64,000 nt of DNA from Rhynchopus sp. YZ270_cl-10 (taxonomy: Eukaryota > Euglenozoa > Diplonemea > Diplonemida > Diplonemidae), in assembly GCA_964035575.1 (NCBI GenBank), contig OZ037906.1:434001-498000 (forward strand), given 5' to 3'. A model generated the notes under the pieces. That model was not told where the DNA came from, did not search any database, and saw only the letters and a list, made by a program, of their open reading frames with translations. Below are positions 29,644-41,964 of the stretch, one piece after another. Numbering within the stretch: the stretch's first letter is position 1; every line of letters begins with the position of its first letter. The translations under genes were made by a program, and so were the position numbers.

Positions 29644-32600
29644 CTATTCCTGCGTCTTCAGCGATTTGGCTAAGACAACAACTTCTTTTCTTTGCCGGGT
29701 CACCTCTGTTTCAAGCTGTGTTTTCACTTCTGAGAGCAATTCTCTGGAGTGAAGGTCTTTTTCTTCAAGCTGGTCGAAAAGTTTGTCGTACTTTTGTTGA
29801 AGATGCGAGCGACGTTCGGTGAGTTCTGCTACCCTTCCTTTGAGACGTCGTTCTTCTCCGGTACTGTGGTCTAATGCGATTTGAAGCGCTCTGTTGTTCG
29901 CTAGAAGCGAGGTGGTGCTGGTCTCGAGCTCCTCCATCCGCATGCAGGAGAGGAGGGCCCGCTCCTTCTTTGCCTCAGCCTCAAGGTGCTTCACTTCCAA
30001 TGCCTTGCAACGCCTTCCCGTCGACGCCAGCTCCTTTCTCAGAGAGTCCAACTCCTTCCCCGATACCCGCGGGTCCTTATCATGAATGGTCTCCTTCAGG
30101 CTGTTCATTTGCACCACAACCTCGACCTTTGAGGCTTGTAGGTCGTCCCGTTGTGCGTGAAGTTCGCTTAACGCAGCTAAATGCTCCTCTTCCATCTCTT
30201 TGACACGTTGTGTGACCGAAGCCATGTCGGGGTGGGAGAACGGAGGTGGAGTAGGAGAAGAGGGGTTCTCATTCTGCAGCAATTTTACCTTTGGGTTCAC
30301 CTCGCTGACGATCTCCATATAGTTTTCAATTCCTTTGCTCGAAGACAGAAATTTTGCCATTTTTTTCGGTGAAACCAATTTCATCAAAGGGGCCTCCTCG
30401 GACGTCAGCTCCGCCTCAAGGAGTTGCAGAATCTGCGACTCTTGCACCAAAGACTTTGCCTCGATGTGAAGCATCTCTGCTTGGACTTCTAAATGCGCAA
30501 AGTCGGGGTGGTTCTTTACCTCAACGAAGAGCTTGTTTAATTCGACAGAGAAGCGGTGCAGATCGGTGTCCGGTTGCTTCTTCTCCTCTCTCTTCTGCTG
30601 GCGAAGGGTAGCCTCCAGGGAGTCGATTTGATTCCTGAGGGTGTCCTCATTGTGAGACTTCTCTAACGACAGCTTCATGAGGCGAGAGTCCTTATCCATC
30701 AGCAAGGCTTTCAGCTCTGATACCAATACGTTCACTTCATCAGGGCATTCGTAGCACGATGCAGTAGATTCAACCGACCCTTCGCGCGACTGAGGATGTG
30801 GTGGGACTGCCAATGCACGCAACTCCTCTAAACAAACAAACTCCAACTTCGCTCTGGAGCGCGTTTCTTGCTCCTGGAGAAGCTCCTTTCCAAGCAAATC
30901 GCTGTTATGATGTGCTGCAACCAACCCACTCTCCAGCATAGAACTCGCCACCGCTAGACCATGGTTTTCTGAATGCAGATGATGCAATGAGGCGGAATAT
31001 TCTGACAGGCTTTCCTTTGCCTTACGCAACACACTGTGCGCGCTGGCGTAATGCGTCAACACCTTCCGCTGGAATGCGAGGAAATCGAATCTGCACGATG
31101 TAAGGCAGTTCTCCATGAGGTGTGCCCTCTGTGCGTGCTCTTCATTGCCTAGAGAGAGGAGGCTGTGTGCGAGGGTGGCATCTCTTAGCTCCTTTTCAAG
31201 CAGGTCACCTCGGGAGGAGCAGGCCTGTTGGATGTCTGATGCCATATCGTGCTGTTTGCGGAGTGCGTCCGTCTCTGACGCTTTGCATTGGAGCTCCGCA
31301 TTCAGGTCGCTGATCTCATGTCTGAAGCTCTCGCCGCGTTCTTGAATCCATGATTCCGTCTCTTCATGTTGCTCCTTTAATGAAATGTTCGTCTGATGGG
31401 TCGCCTCGTAGAGCTTCGATAGGACAGAAAGAGAATGTTCATTTGCCTCCAGCTTCCCTACCACATCCTCATAAGATTTGCACAGTTCTGTGTGTTCTGC
31501 TTGTAACGCTTCTTTCGATGCTTCAACGGTTTGGAGGAGACTGTGTGCATCCGTCATATCACTGTCATACTGCGTTTGTAACTGCAAAATGCGATTTTTT
31601 ACTTCGGTGTTCTCCTGGGAAAGGCAAAAATGCTCTGCAGTGATTTCCCCGAGATTGGTTTCTAAGGTGGTGATGAGGTCTTCTTGGTGTGCGGATTGCT
31701 TGGAGGCGTTTTCCTTTGAGATGGTAGCCTTTTGGTGCATGGTGCGGATTCTTTCACACTCAAGCCGTTCTTCTGATAGATTTTTCTCGCATACTGTCAA
31801 GCTCTCCGACACCTCAGCAACCCTACCTTCAAACATCACAACAGACGCCTTCAATGCCGCCACCTCAATCTGAGATTCTTCCAACACAACCACCATTCTT
31901 TGCTTCTCTTCCTTCATCTGCTCTGTCTCCTCTTCCATACACCCCTTTACCGTTCCCATATTATGATGCTCCACAACAAGCTCCCTATGTGCAGCCTGCA
32001 ACTCCTCAAATTCGAGGCGTTCTTCTTGTACAGTGCACTCCAATCCTCGCATGGCGTCTTGTGTGTTGGTAAGCTCCTGTCCTATGGAAGAGAGATCTTC
32101 TGTAAGAGAAATGCAGTCATTGCGAACAGTGTCCAGCTGTGCTTGCATGGTGTTCTTGAGGGAAGCAAAGTCGTGGCGTTCTTGGGTCATTGTGTCTTCG
32201 AGTTCCGTCAGGGTGTGCCTCAGAGAGTGGATTTCCTCTGTTGCGGAGTGGAGGCTGTCTGAGAGGGTTTGGTTCTGATGAGATGCTTCTTCGTGTGCGG
32301 TCTGTAGGGTTACGTATTTTGTGTTCTCCTCTTGCAACCTCTGTGTAACCTCTGCAAGCGATGTCGACATCTTGCTGACATTGTCCTCTCCCCTCTCTAT
32401 CATCTGTAAGGCCTCGGAATGACGGGTTTGGAGGAGGTCTAGGTCGTTTTTGCAGAGATCTGCCTGCATTTTCTCGGTATTCGCAGCTTTTTGGATTGCA
32501 ATGAGTTTACATTCTAGGTGGTCTACCTTTTCAGCTTGCTTCGCGCTATGCCTTTCCGCGCTGTCTACATCACAATTTGCCTGGGAAAGCGTTTCCTCTA

Positions 32601-35600
32601 AGGTACAAATCTGCTCCTTTAGGACCTCAATTTCTTCGGAAAATTCCTTCCCCTTAGCGAGGGCGTGGGTGAGAGAAGCGTTGCAGGCTTGCATTGTGGA
32701 GCCTTGGGTGGCGGCGTCTAGTTCGTGTGCTGCGAGTTTGGAGTTGCAGGATGCAACTTCAGTGTGGAGAGTGGTGATGTCATCACGAAGAGTCTGTACT
32801 AACTGCGTTGTCTCCGCCTTCTCCTGCAGAAGTGTCGTTTCGGCGATAATTAATGCATCGTGTTCATCGTTGAGATGCTGGATTTCTTGCAAAAAACGTT
32901 CCTCATCAGACCCCATCTTGCGACTCAAGGTCTCAAAAGCGAGCGACCCTGCAGCTACCCCTTCCTTCAACGCAACAATCTCTGTGTCTCTCTCCGCGAG
33001 GTCGGTTTGTAGCATCTGGACTACGGTGTTTTTGTCGTCTAGCGTCGACTTCCATTTCGCCATGGTCGCGCTGTGCCCAGTAGTAAGCTGTGCATTGACA
33101 GAACGCAGCTTCGTCACCTCAGCCTGTCCAGCCTCTAAATCCGTTTTCCATTCTGCCGCCAAAGAGCTTGCTTCGCATTGCATGAGGGAGATTTCTTCGT
33201 TGAGACTGAAGATTGTCGCGTTGTGTGTTGCCACTGTATCCTTTAGGGCGGTGTTTGTTTTTTGCAGATCAATGGTTTGAGTGGTAAGCGCAGCAATCTT
33301 TGCATTGGTAGAGGCAATCTCTTCGGTCATGCCTTGGATTTGGGTGTTTAAAGTGCTTGCGTCATCTAGGGCTGCAGTCAATGCGTCGTCGCTGTCAAAC
33401 TTTAAAGCCGCATGATCGCTTTTAATATGCGAAATGGTTTCCTTCAAAGACACTATCTCCACATCCCGGGCCCCAAGATCAGCTCCAAGCTGAAGAATCG
33501 AATCGTTTTTATCTTGCGCAATGTTCTTCCACTTTGCAGTTGAAGCTGTATGCTCATTCGTTAACACCGTCAAATTGCTTTTTAACATCTCCAACTGTGC
33601 ATCCCTCGACGCTACATCCCCTTCCCACTCTTGCGTCAAAGTCTGTCTCTCTGCTTTCATGGTTGCCACCTTCTCCTTCAATGCTTGCTTTTCAATAGAA
33701 TGTGCTTCCATTTGTGCACGAAGCTTTTCTTGAAGAGAGCTAATCGCATCATCTCGTGTTGTAACGTCAGATTCAAGGATCTGAATAGAGGCGGATTTAT
33801 CAGAGAGTGTTTCCTTCAATTTGGATGCTTCATCAGAAATTCTGCGGAGGGTGTTGATAGCGTGATTCTGCTCAGCTATGATTGCATTGAGGGAAACGTT
33901 TGTGTCCGCAAGCGACTCACTGTCCTCCGTCTTTGACAACAAATCTACGGTGTTCTCACGAAGCTCTGTCGCCAGAACCGCTACCCTCTCTTTTAGATTC
34001 GCATTCTCTTCGGTAAGAAGCGCGGTCTCATTGCTGCGATCTGCTGCAACAACGTGGAGTTGGTTGAGCTGTTCTTGAAGAAGTTGTCTTTGTGTTTCCA
34101 CTTCACGCAAATTGATAGAAAGTTCGTTGGCATTGCGGAGTTGTGTTTGCAATGCGGTGATGACGTCTTGCGAGGACGTTGCATCCTTCTTCGTTGCGTG
34201 TATCGTCAACTCATGCTGTGCAATCTGTTGCCGCAGAGAAACTGCAGCCTCCTTCTCTTCACGAAGCGTGCTGCGTACCTCGTGGGTCTCTTTGGTTGCC
34301 TCTGTGAGTTGGCTTTGCAGGGCAAAGACCTCGTCTTCTTGCTCCTGAAGACGTTGAAGGGAGGCGGTCTGCTGCTCTGTAATATCATCTAGTTGTGCTG
34401 TGGCGTGCAAAAGAGTCTTTTCTTGCTGTTTTGTGAGTGCATTGAGCTGTGCAATCTGCGCCACCTTGTCAACACTGTCGTTGCTGTGCTGGGCTGCAGC
34501 CATTTCTGCGACTTCAATCTCTTTCTCTGCTTTGCGCAGCGCCGACTCCACCTCCGCAAGACGCCCAGACATTGCCGATTTCGCCTCCTTCTCGGTGCAC
34601 AGTGTTGTCTCCAATCGGGCAATCTCTTTCACGGTGGAGGCAGCGTTGGTCTCTGCGAGGGTGGTCGTGGAGGTGACTTCGTTTGCGAGGTTCGCGTTCG
34701 AGAGGGTCATCTCGGACACCTTCTGCTGCAGGGTAATGTTCTCAGAGGTAAGGTCTTTGATATTGGTGTTCAGCTGCGTCGTCAACGTCTCCTTCCGTTG
34801 AAGTGTTTGAGTAGCGTCAGTGTGTTTGCGGGTTAACTCCGCGACATTAATGTGGAAGCGGCGAATCTGCGATTTAAGGGAAACATTCTCGGATTTAAGA
34901 GTAGAGTTCATTTGCTTCAAATCAACGTTCTCTTCGGAGCACATTTCACTGAGCATGTCGCGCTCCATTCTGACTCCGGTGAATTTTTCGCTGAGCCCGT
35001 CAATGTGTTTGGTCAGCTCCTGCACCTGAACGACCTTCTCTTCTTCAAGGTATCGAATGAACTGTGTTGCATCGGTGATCTGCCCTGAAAGCTGTACGGC
35101 GGTTTCGAGTCCAGCCTTTTCAGCGTCTGCTACCTTTTGGTTGAGATCGGCAACGATTTGGTGCATTTGCGCTGCATGCTCGCTGGCAACACATTGCATG
35201 GCAACGTCATGCGCGATGTCATGACGTGCCTGGGTTTCCGCACTCTCGATCGCATCGTATCCTACCTCAAAATCCCGCACCACCGCTGCTGTCTGTACGA
35301 TGCGTGCTGTGTAGTATTGCGCGATTTCGTACAAAGCGTTGAGATGCGCGTTTTCAATTTCCCTTGAAGTTGTCAAATAGCCGCTGCAAAGGAGGTCTAG
35401 TTTCGTGCGTGCTGCAGCCTCGGCTTGCTGCTCACATTCTGCCTCAAATTCATCGCGAATATCATTCAAAAGGCTGCACCGATCGACCAACTCCGACTTC
35501 TGCATTTCAAAGTTCTCGATCATCAACTGATTGCTCCCCTGCATCGCCTTCAACGACGTTTTCAGCGATTCGATCTGCGCATTCTTCTCAAAGTTCTGCT

Positions 35601-38600
35601 GCTGCTGCAAGTGAAGCTCTCTCAAATTCAGCTCCGCAGTTTGCTTCATCCGCTCTGACCCGGATTCAATAAGCTTTTGGTTGAAGAACACCTCATTTCC
35701 TGTAACAATGTCGGTGCGTGCAGTAATTTCTTCTTGCAAAACAAGCTCTTTGGTTGTCAAAAAAATCATATGCCCCATGAAATCTGCTGCCAAATCAGAG
35801 GTAGTTTCGCATGCAGTCAAATCAATTTGAAGACGCGCTGCTGATTCACACATTTCAAGCTTTTTGACACCATTCGCACGCTCCTTGCTGCATCCAAGAG
35901 TCTCATTGAAGTCCGCCTTCGCCTTTGTAAACGAAACCACAAACTGCTGCTCCACATCAACCCTCATTTTCCCCTCTGCAGCCATCACCTCCAACAGCCC
36001 CCTCCGCGCAACGTTCTCCTGCAAGCACCCCTGCACTCCATCGTTAAACTGTGAAAACACCTCCATCCTTTGCTCAACCCCCGCCAAAGCAATTCCTGCA
36101 CGTAATTTCCCTTCTTCTTGCATCATCGAAGCTAAGGAGAGCTGCTGTGCCTCTGTAATGTGTGCAGTGTTTTCATCAAGAAGGTGGCTGACTTTGCCTT
36201 CATATTGGGCGACTGTGGTCATGTAGGTTTGTTGGAGTTTTTCGTATTGCGCGATGAGGTTGTGCACCACGGTGCGTTGGGTGTGAACGAAGGTGTGCAA
36301 TTTGTGGCGTGGGTGTTGTTGTGGTGGTGTAGAAGGGCGGGTTGTTGCCCTGGGGCGTTTCGAAATTTTGGAGATTTTTTCGTCGACAAAGTCGATTTCG
36401 AGGTCCATAGATGATTCATGGTCGTCGTCGTCCCCTCTCCTCTTCATCGCTCCAAACACATCTGCTAGCGAATGGATCTCAGCTGGCAGGTCGTTGTCAA
36501 GAATACTCCGGATCTTCTCCTGCAAAGCCTCATCTCCTTCAAAACAGGAAACCCCCTGTTGGATCTGCTCAGTATCTCTCGCGAGAATGTCGATCTCAGC
36601 CTCAGCCTGTTTCTTCTGCTCAAGAAGCTGTTGAACCTGATTTTTGCTAATTTCTGCAGTGCGCGCCAAGCTTGCGTTATACAACCCCAGTCTCTCCTCA
36701 GTTTCACGAATCTCTATAATCTGTGAACCGCTTCTACAATCGGAGGCGTTCTCCAAGAATTGGAGACGTTTTTCATTGAATTGTTTGTATAAATCAAGGC
36801 GACGGTCGTTCTCCTTCGCGCAAAGCTCTTTATGAGAGAACAACGCCGACTGCGAAAGACAGCCTGCAGAATAATAAAGCTTCAACTGAGCCTGCTTCTT
36901 TGAGAGCGAGAAAAGCTGCTGTTTTGTTGTGGTGTGCTCCTTGAGGAGAAGGAGGAGTTGGGCGTTTTCGCTTTCAACGCGGGTGAGACATTCCGCATCG
37001 GAGCTGTGCTGCGACTCCAATCGACGAAGCAGGGCTGCGGTTTTGGTTACCTCCTTCGCCTGCTGGGAGATAACCGATTCTTTCTCAGCAGATTCCAACT
37101 GGGTGGTGTTACTCTTCATCCGCAAGGTGTCGATGTCCGTCCGCAGTTTTACCACAACACTCTGATGCTGGCGTCGACTATGGATGGATACCAATCGGTT
37201 TCTCGCATCACGCTCTGTTAAGACCAATTTTTCGCGTTGATAATTTTGTTCTAATATTGCCGTTCCCATAGCGCTGTTGGTGTTCTGCGTTTTATCGATG
37301 AAACGCCTCGACGTGTGAAATGAGTTGAACAACACAAACCGCTTCTGCAGTTCAACCAACACCACATCACGCCGCACGACCCCTTCGAGACATCCCAAAT
37401 GCGCTCTGGCCTCCCCTGAAGCGATTTTCTGCAGCCCTGCTTTTACACCATCATTGAAGGCACCTTCAATCGCTCTTCTCTGTGAAAGCTCGAATTGAAT
37501 AGTATGAACCCTCTGTAGGTCTTCCTGCAGAGCAAGCTGCTGTGGGTGTGCGGAGACAGAAGGGTCTTGGGTTTTGACATGGGCAACAAAACGTTGCATG
37601 CTCTCAAGGGTTGTGGTAGACGTCATTTCATTGTCATTTTTCTCATTCAAAACTGACATAAAAGTGTCAAATAGACCTTTAATTTCTACGTCAATTGCTT
37701 CGCTGTGTTCGGTGGTGTAGATGACATCTCTCTTTTCAAGCTTGTTGGTCGCAAGAAGGAATTCCTTTTGAAGTGCTTCGTAATTCTGTACGACAGAATG
37801 GAGTTTTGCCTTGAGAGTTTCATAATCTGTGTGAGAAGAAGCGTCGAGCTTGGCTTGAAGGGCGATGAGATCTTTGTTTTTCTCTTTGAGGAGAAGTTCG
37901 AAGGTGGAAACGGCTTGCTGTTGTTGTCTGATCGAAGCTTTGTGAAGGACCATCTCCTCTGCGAGCTGGGTGTTCTGGGTGTTGAAGCTGTCGCGTTCTG
38001 TGCATACTGCCTCCAACCTATCGAGGAGGCCGTTCTTGTCTTCCAACACCCCCTTCAGCTGTCCCTGCAGCTCAATGTTCTCCTCGATTTTTCGCGACAA
38101 CTGCTCCTCGGTGCCTCGCAACTCAGTTCTCGCCTGAAGCTGCCGTACCACCGCCTCCATCTCCTCCATCTCCGACACACTGCCGTTATACAACGAACGC
38201 AACTCAGCATTTGTCTCCTTCAACCCAAGGATCTCCCCTTGCAGCTGCTCCACACCACGCACACTACAGAGATGCGCCAAATCTTCAATACCTACCTGAA
38301 CCCCTTTATGATTCGCATGCTTTAGCGGAGTAGGCGATGCTTTCATAAAGCTGTCATATTTCAAGGCACGTTTTGGGGTGCGCTGCAGAAATTGAACGGA
38401 TTGGCTGGAAGTATCCAAATTGGCGCCATTTGTCTCCTCTGTTGTGGTGGTAGTCGTCGCAGCTACAGTTGCCACTGCGCGAGCTTTCTTCACCTCAAAC
38501 AATTCTTCGCAGAGAATGTTCACTTCCTCTTCCTTCACCACAAGGCGTTCGGTTGCTTCAGCCAGCTCTGATGAAGATGCTGCAGCCTCCCCTTCGAGTT

Positions 38601-40380
38601 GAAGGATACGATTGGTAAGAGCAGAAATCTCCTTCCTAAATTCTGCCGCATCCTCAAATTCTCTCGTAATCCTCTCAACGTTATCAGAGGCCCGTCCCAA
38701 GAGAAGTCGCTGTACCTCAACACTGTGTGTTTCGATTTGCTCGCATGTCTTTGTGTTGGTAGCAAGACGCGTTTCTAGGACCTCAAATTTTTCGGATTTT
38801 CCTTTCAAAGCAAACCCAAGAAGAGAGGAGAAAGCGCAGGAGAGAATGCGAAGGTCGTCAATTTGGTGTTCCTTGAGATCGACTTCTATAGCGTTGTGCG
38901 GTGCGGTACGCTCTAATGATGTGATGGTTTGCTTCAAATGGAAAATCTCTTCCTCATTCTGAATCAGCGTCGCTTCAGCAGCCTTCTTCCCTTTAAGGAT
39001 TTGCTGCGTCTCTGTAGCAGACACTTTCAAAGCCCTCTCCGATTTCTTCAACTCTTCAGTCAAAATCATAATTTTTGTCCTCAAATTGACAAATCTCTCA
39101 TTCACATCATCAAACGAACCCTCCAAAGACAGTATCACATTGGGCCCAAGCATTTCTCCAACGGAGTTCCACATTTTTTCAACATCCGCAGAAATGCAAT
39201 CAAAAAAGGTGTCCAGCGTTGAGTCTGCTTCTGCGATAAGAAGCCCTCTGCTGCTCTTCAACGTCTTTGCTAACGATTTGCAGAAGAAAAGATGTTTTTC
39301 GTTGTGGCTGTTCTCCGACTCTGCTAAGGTCTGCATCATGTGTGCTAAGGAGTCCTCCTCTTCTGCGTGCTCATCCTTTGAGTCGAGCTGTGCTTGCAGT
39401 GCAACGTTTTGTGCATTAATCCGCTCGATGTCCGCATTCCTCTCTGCCAGCAGAATTGCCAAATTTTTGACCTCTTTTGCATAAAACGCTGCAGAGGTGG
39501 TTGCACTGTTCAGATCAGTTTCGATGCTTTGTGTCGTACCCTGAAGCGCAGCATTAGCGGAGGCAAGCCCAGCACATTGTTCACGCAGACGGTTTACCTC
39601 TGCTTCAAGAGTAGGGTTGGTATCAAAATCGTTGTGCAATTCACCACGTAAAGCACCGAGGGATTCGCCAGATTGCTTCAAAGCGTCTCGTAAATGCTGT
39701 GTGTCGATTGGAGTGCTTTCAAACTGTTGTAGTTGGGCTTTAAGGGTGGCAACCTCAGCCTCACGGCGGTGATGACGTTCAGTGTGGATGAGAGAACTGC
39801 TTTGGTTAAAAAGGGCGTTTTTCTCTGCAGTGTATTCCTCGAAGAGGGTGGTATGCTCTGTAAGATATCCGCATTTTGCTTTATAAAATCGGGTCAGGTC
39901 AGGGATCTGCACCTCACGGCGGGAGAGGGTGACTTCACGTTGTGTTAAATCTGCGTGACGCTGTGCGTTAACCTCGTCAAGCCATCCATTGTTCTGAAAT
40001 GGAGTAGCTTGGTGGCGATCCAGCTGCATCTGAGTGGTTTGCAGGTCTGATAGCACTGCACGGCCAATGTCGACAGATTGTTGCAAATCCTTTGTCTGTT
40101 GTTCTGTGTCCTCCGCAAACCCTGGAGACCTGATATTCGTTTCTATCTCGTCCAACACTGCGACATAAGAAAGACGCTGCTGAATCGGAGACTGTTCCTG
40201 AAGCGATCTGGACAGTGCATCAGGGCTTCCACAAAGGGTGTTTGCGGTGCTGTTCGTATGACCAATCCGAACCTCCTGTGGTGTAGTGCTTGTCTGTTGT
40301 CTCAGACCAGTGTGATGTAACGTCGGTGGCTCTACAGGTGGAGATTGCTCGCCGCTCGCAAGACCCGAAGGGCATGGCAT
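29644..40380 (-). CDS. Giant coiled-coil protein (3,578 residues, one exon)
   Basis: One uninterrupted 10.7-kb frame from ATG at 40380 to the stop at 29644. After a short Pro/Ser/Thr-rich start (MPCPSGLASG...), nearly the whole chain shows heptad periodicity rich in Glu, Gln, Leu, Ala, Asn and Thr, with few Pro or Gly breaks (one break near KRPRATTRPSTPPQQ). Internal repetition is visible: blocks with TAKWKNIAQDKND, LGARDVEIVSLKE and MAKWKSTLDDKN, LAERDTEIVALKE are about 190 residues apart. There is no motor, kinase, GRIP or other catalytic motif that I can see. Size and composition recall golgins, centrosomal/basal-body proteins or giant cytoskeletal linkers; choosing among these is not possible from sequence alone. 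It is the longest gene here and, unusually beside its intron-bearing neighbours, has no visible intron. Confidence 0.9.
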   Translation of the reverse strand: MPCPSGLASGEQSPPVEPPTLHHTGLRQQTSTTPQEVRIGHTNSTANTLCGSPDALSRSLQEQSPIQQRLSYVAVLDEIETNIRSPGFAEDTEQQTKDLQQSVDIGRAVLSDLQTTQMQLDRHQATPFQNNGWLDEVNAQRHADLTQREVTLSRREVQIPDLTRFYKAKCGYLTEHTTLFEEYTAEKNALFNQSSSLIHTERHHRREAEVATLKAQLQQFESTPIDTQHLRDALKQSGESLGALRGELHNDFDTNPTLEAEVNRLREQCAGLASANAALQGTTQSIETDLNSATTSAAFYAKEVKNLAILLAERNADIERINAQNVALQAQLDSKDEHAEEEDSLAHMMQTLAESENSHNEKHLFFCKSLAKTLKSSRGLLIAEADSTLDTFFDCISADVEKMWNSVGEMLGPNVILSLEGSFDDVNERFVNLRTKIMILTEELKKSERALKVSATETQQILKGKKAAEATLIQNEEEIFHLKQTITSLERTAPHNAIEVDLKEHQIDDLRILSCAFSSLLGFALKGKSEKFEVLETRLATNTKTCEQIETHSVEVQRLLLGRASDNVERITREFEDAAEFRKEISALTNRILQLEGEAAASSSELAEATERLVVKEEEVNILCEELFEVKKARAVATVAATTTTTTEETNGANLDTSSQSVQFLQRTPKRALKYDSFMKASPTPLKHANHKGVQVGIEDLAHLCSVRGVEQLQGEILGLKETNAELRSLYNGSVSEMEEMEAVVRQLQARTELRGTEEQLSRKIEENIELQGQLKGVLEDKNGLLDRLEAVCTERDSFNTQNTQLAEEMVLHKASIRQQQQAVSTFELLLKEKNKDLIALQAKLDASSHTDYETLKAKLHSVVQNYEALQKEFLLATNKLEKRDVIYTTEHSEAIDVEIKGLFDTFMSVLNEKNDNEMTSTTTLESMQRFVAHVKTQDPSVSAHPQQLALQEDLQRVHTIQFELSQRRAIEGAFNDGVKAGLQKIASGEARAHLGCLEGVVRRDVVLVELQKRFVLFNSFHTSRRFIDKTQNTNSAMGTAILEQNYQREKLVLTERDARNRLVSIHSRRQHQSVVVKLRTDIDTLRMKSNTTQLESAEKESVISQQAKEVTKTAALLRRLESQHSSDAECLTRVESENAQLLLLLKEHTTTKQQLFSLSKKQAQLKLYYSAGCLSQSALFSHKELCAKENDRRLDLYKQFNEKRLQFLENASDCRSGSQIIEIRETEERLGLYNASLARTAEISKNQVQQLLEQKKQAEAEIDILARDTEQIQQGVSCFEGDEALQEKIRSILDNDLPAEIHSLADVFGAMKRRGDDDDHESSMDLEIDFVDEKISKISKRPRATTRPSTPPQQHPRHKLHTFVHTQRTVVHNLIAQYEKLQQTYMTTVAQYEGKVSHLLDENTAHITEAQQLSLASMMQEEGKLRAGIALAGVEQRMEVFSQFNDGVQGCLQENVARRGLLEVMAAEGKMRVDVEQQFVVSFTKAKADFNETLGCSKERANGVKKLEMCESAARLQIDLTACETTSDLAADFMGHMIFLTTKELVLQEEITARTDIVTGNEVFFNQKLIESGSERMKQTAELNLRELHLQQQQNFEKNAQIESLKTSLKAMQGSNQLMIENFEMQKSELVDRCSLLNDIRDEFEAECEQQAEAAARTKLDLLCSGYLTTSREIENAHLNALYEIAQYYTARIVQTAAVVRDFEVGYDAIESAETQARHDIAHDVAMQCVASEHAAQMHQIVADLNQKVADAEKAGLETAVQLSGQITDATQFIRYLEEEKVVQVQELTKHIDGLSEKFTGVRMERDMLSEMCSEENVDLKQMNSTLKSENVSLKSQIRRFHINVAELTRKHTDATQTLQRKETLTTQLNTNIKDLTSENITLQQKVSEMTLSNANLANEVTSTTTLAETNAASTVKEIARLETTLCTEKEAKSAMSGRLAEVESALRKAEKEIEVAEMAAAQHSNDSVDKVAQIAQLNALTKQQEKTLLHATAQLDDITEQQTASLQRLQEQEDEVFALQSQLTEATKETHEVRSTLREEKEAAVSLRQQIAQHELTIHATKKDATSSQDVITALQTQLRNANELSINLREVETQRQLLQEQLNQLHVVAADRSNETALLTEENANLKERVAVLATELRENTVDLLSKTEDSESLADTNVSLNAIIAEQNHAINTLRRISDEASKLKETLSDKSASIQILESDVTTRDDAISSLQEKLRAQMEAHSIEKQALKEKVATMKAERQTLTQEWEGDVASRDAQLEMLKSNLTVLTNEHTASTAKWKNIAQDKNDSILQLGADLGARDVEIVSLKETISHIKSDHAALKFDSDDALTAALDDASTLNTQIQGMTEEIASTNAKIAALTTQTIDLQKTNTALKDTVATHNATIFSLNEEISLMQCEASSLAAEWKTDLEAGQAEVTKLRSVNAQLTTGHSATMAKWKSTLDDKNTVVQMLQTDLAERDTEIVALKEGVAAGSLAFETLSRKMGSDEERFLQEIQHLNDEHDALIIAETTLLQEKAETTQLVQTLRDDITTLHTEVASCNSKLAAHELDAATQGSTMQACNASLTHALAKGKEFSEEIEVLKEQICTLEETLSQANCDVDSAERHSAKQAEKVDHLECKLIAIQKAANTEKMQADLCKNDLDLLQTRHSEALQMIERGEDNVSKMSTSLAEVTQRLQEENTKYVTLQTAHEEASHQNQTLSDSLHSATEEIHSLRHTLTELEDTMTQERHDFASLKNTMQAQLDTVRNDCISLTEDLSSIGQELTNTQDAMRGLECTVQEERLEFEELQAAHRELVVEHHNMGTVKGCMEEETEQMKEEKQRMVVVLEESQIEVAALKASVVMFEGRVAEVSESLTVCEKNLSEERLECERIRTMHQKATISKENASKQSAHQEDLITTLETNLGEITAEHFCLSQENTEVKNRILQLQTQYDSDMTDAHSLLQTVEASKEALQAEHTELCKSYEDVVGKLEANEHSLSVLSKLYEATHQTNISLKEQHEETESWIQERGESFRHEISDLNAELQCKASETDALRKQHDMASDIQQACSSRGDLLEKELRDATLAHSLLSLGNEEHAQRAHLMENCLTSCRFDFLAFQRKVLTHYASAHSVLRKAKESLSEYSASLHHLHSENHGLAVASSMLESGLVAAHHNSDLLGKELLQEQETRSRAKLEFVCLEELRALAVPPHPQSREGSVESTASCYECPDEVNVLVSELKALLMDKDSRLMKLSLEKSHNEDTLRNQIDSLEATLRQQKREEKKQPDTDLHRFSVELNKLFVEVKNHPDFAHLEVQAEMLHIEAKSLVQESQILQLLEAELTSEEAPLMKLVSPKKMAKFLSSSKGIENYMEIVSEVNPKVKLLQNENPSSPTPPPFSHPDMASVTQRVKEMEEEHLAALSELHAQRDDLQASKVEVVVQMNSLKETIHDKDPRVSGKELDSLRKELASTGRRCKALEVKHLEAEAKKERALLSCMRMEELETSTTSLLANNRALQIALDHSTGEERRLKGRVAELTERRSHLQQKYDKLFDQLEEKDLHSRELLSEVKTQLETEVTRQRKEVVVLAKSLKTQE

Positions 40381-40617
40381 CGTTTAATGAGTTGTCCAAA
40401 CAAATGGACCAAAAAAAAAGACACCCTGCAGGAAGTGTGGATGGTTGGAGGTGGGGGTGAGGGTGGGGGTGAAATCATGGGGGTGGGGGGGGAAAATGTG
40501 CGCTTTTTTTTGATAACACAGTATTTCGCCAGACCCTTCTTTTTTTGTTGTAACCCTTCGCTTCCCTCAGAGGTTAAGGGGTGACTTCAACGTGCTGCGC
40601 TGTCGAGTGTGAGAATT
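40381..40617. other. Short spacer between giant gene and RPL12
   Basis: 237 bp with G-rich runs on the plus strand and no repeat or gene recognised. Confidence 0.5.
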
Positions 40618-41964
<1,347 letters not shown>

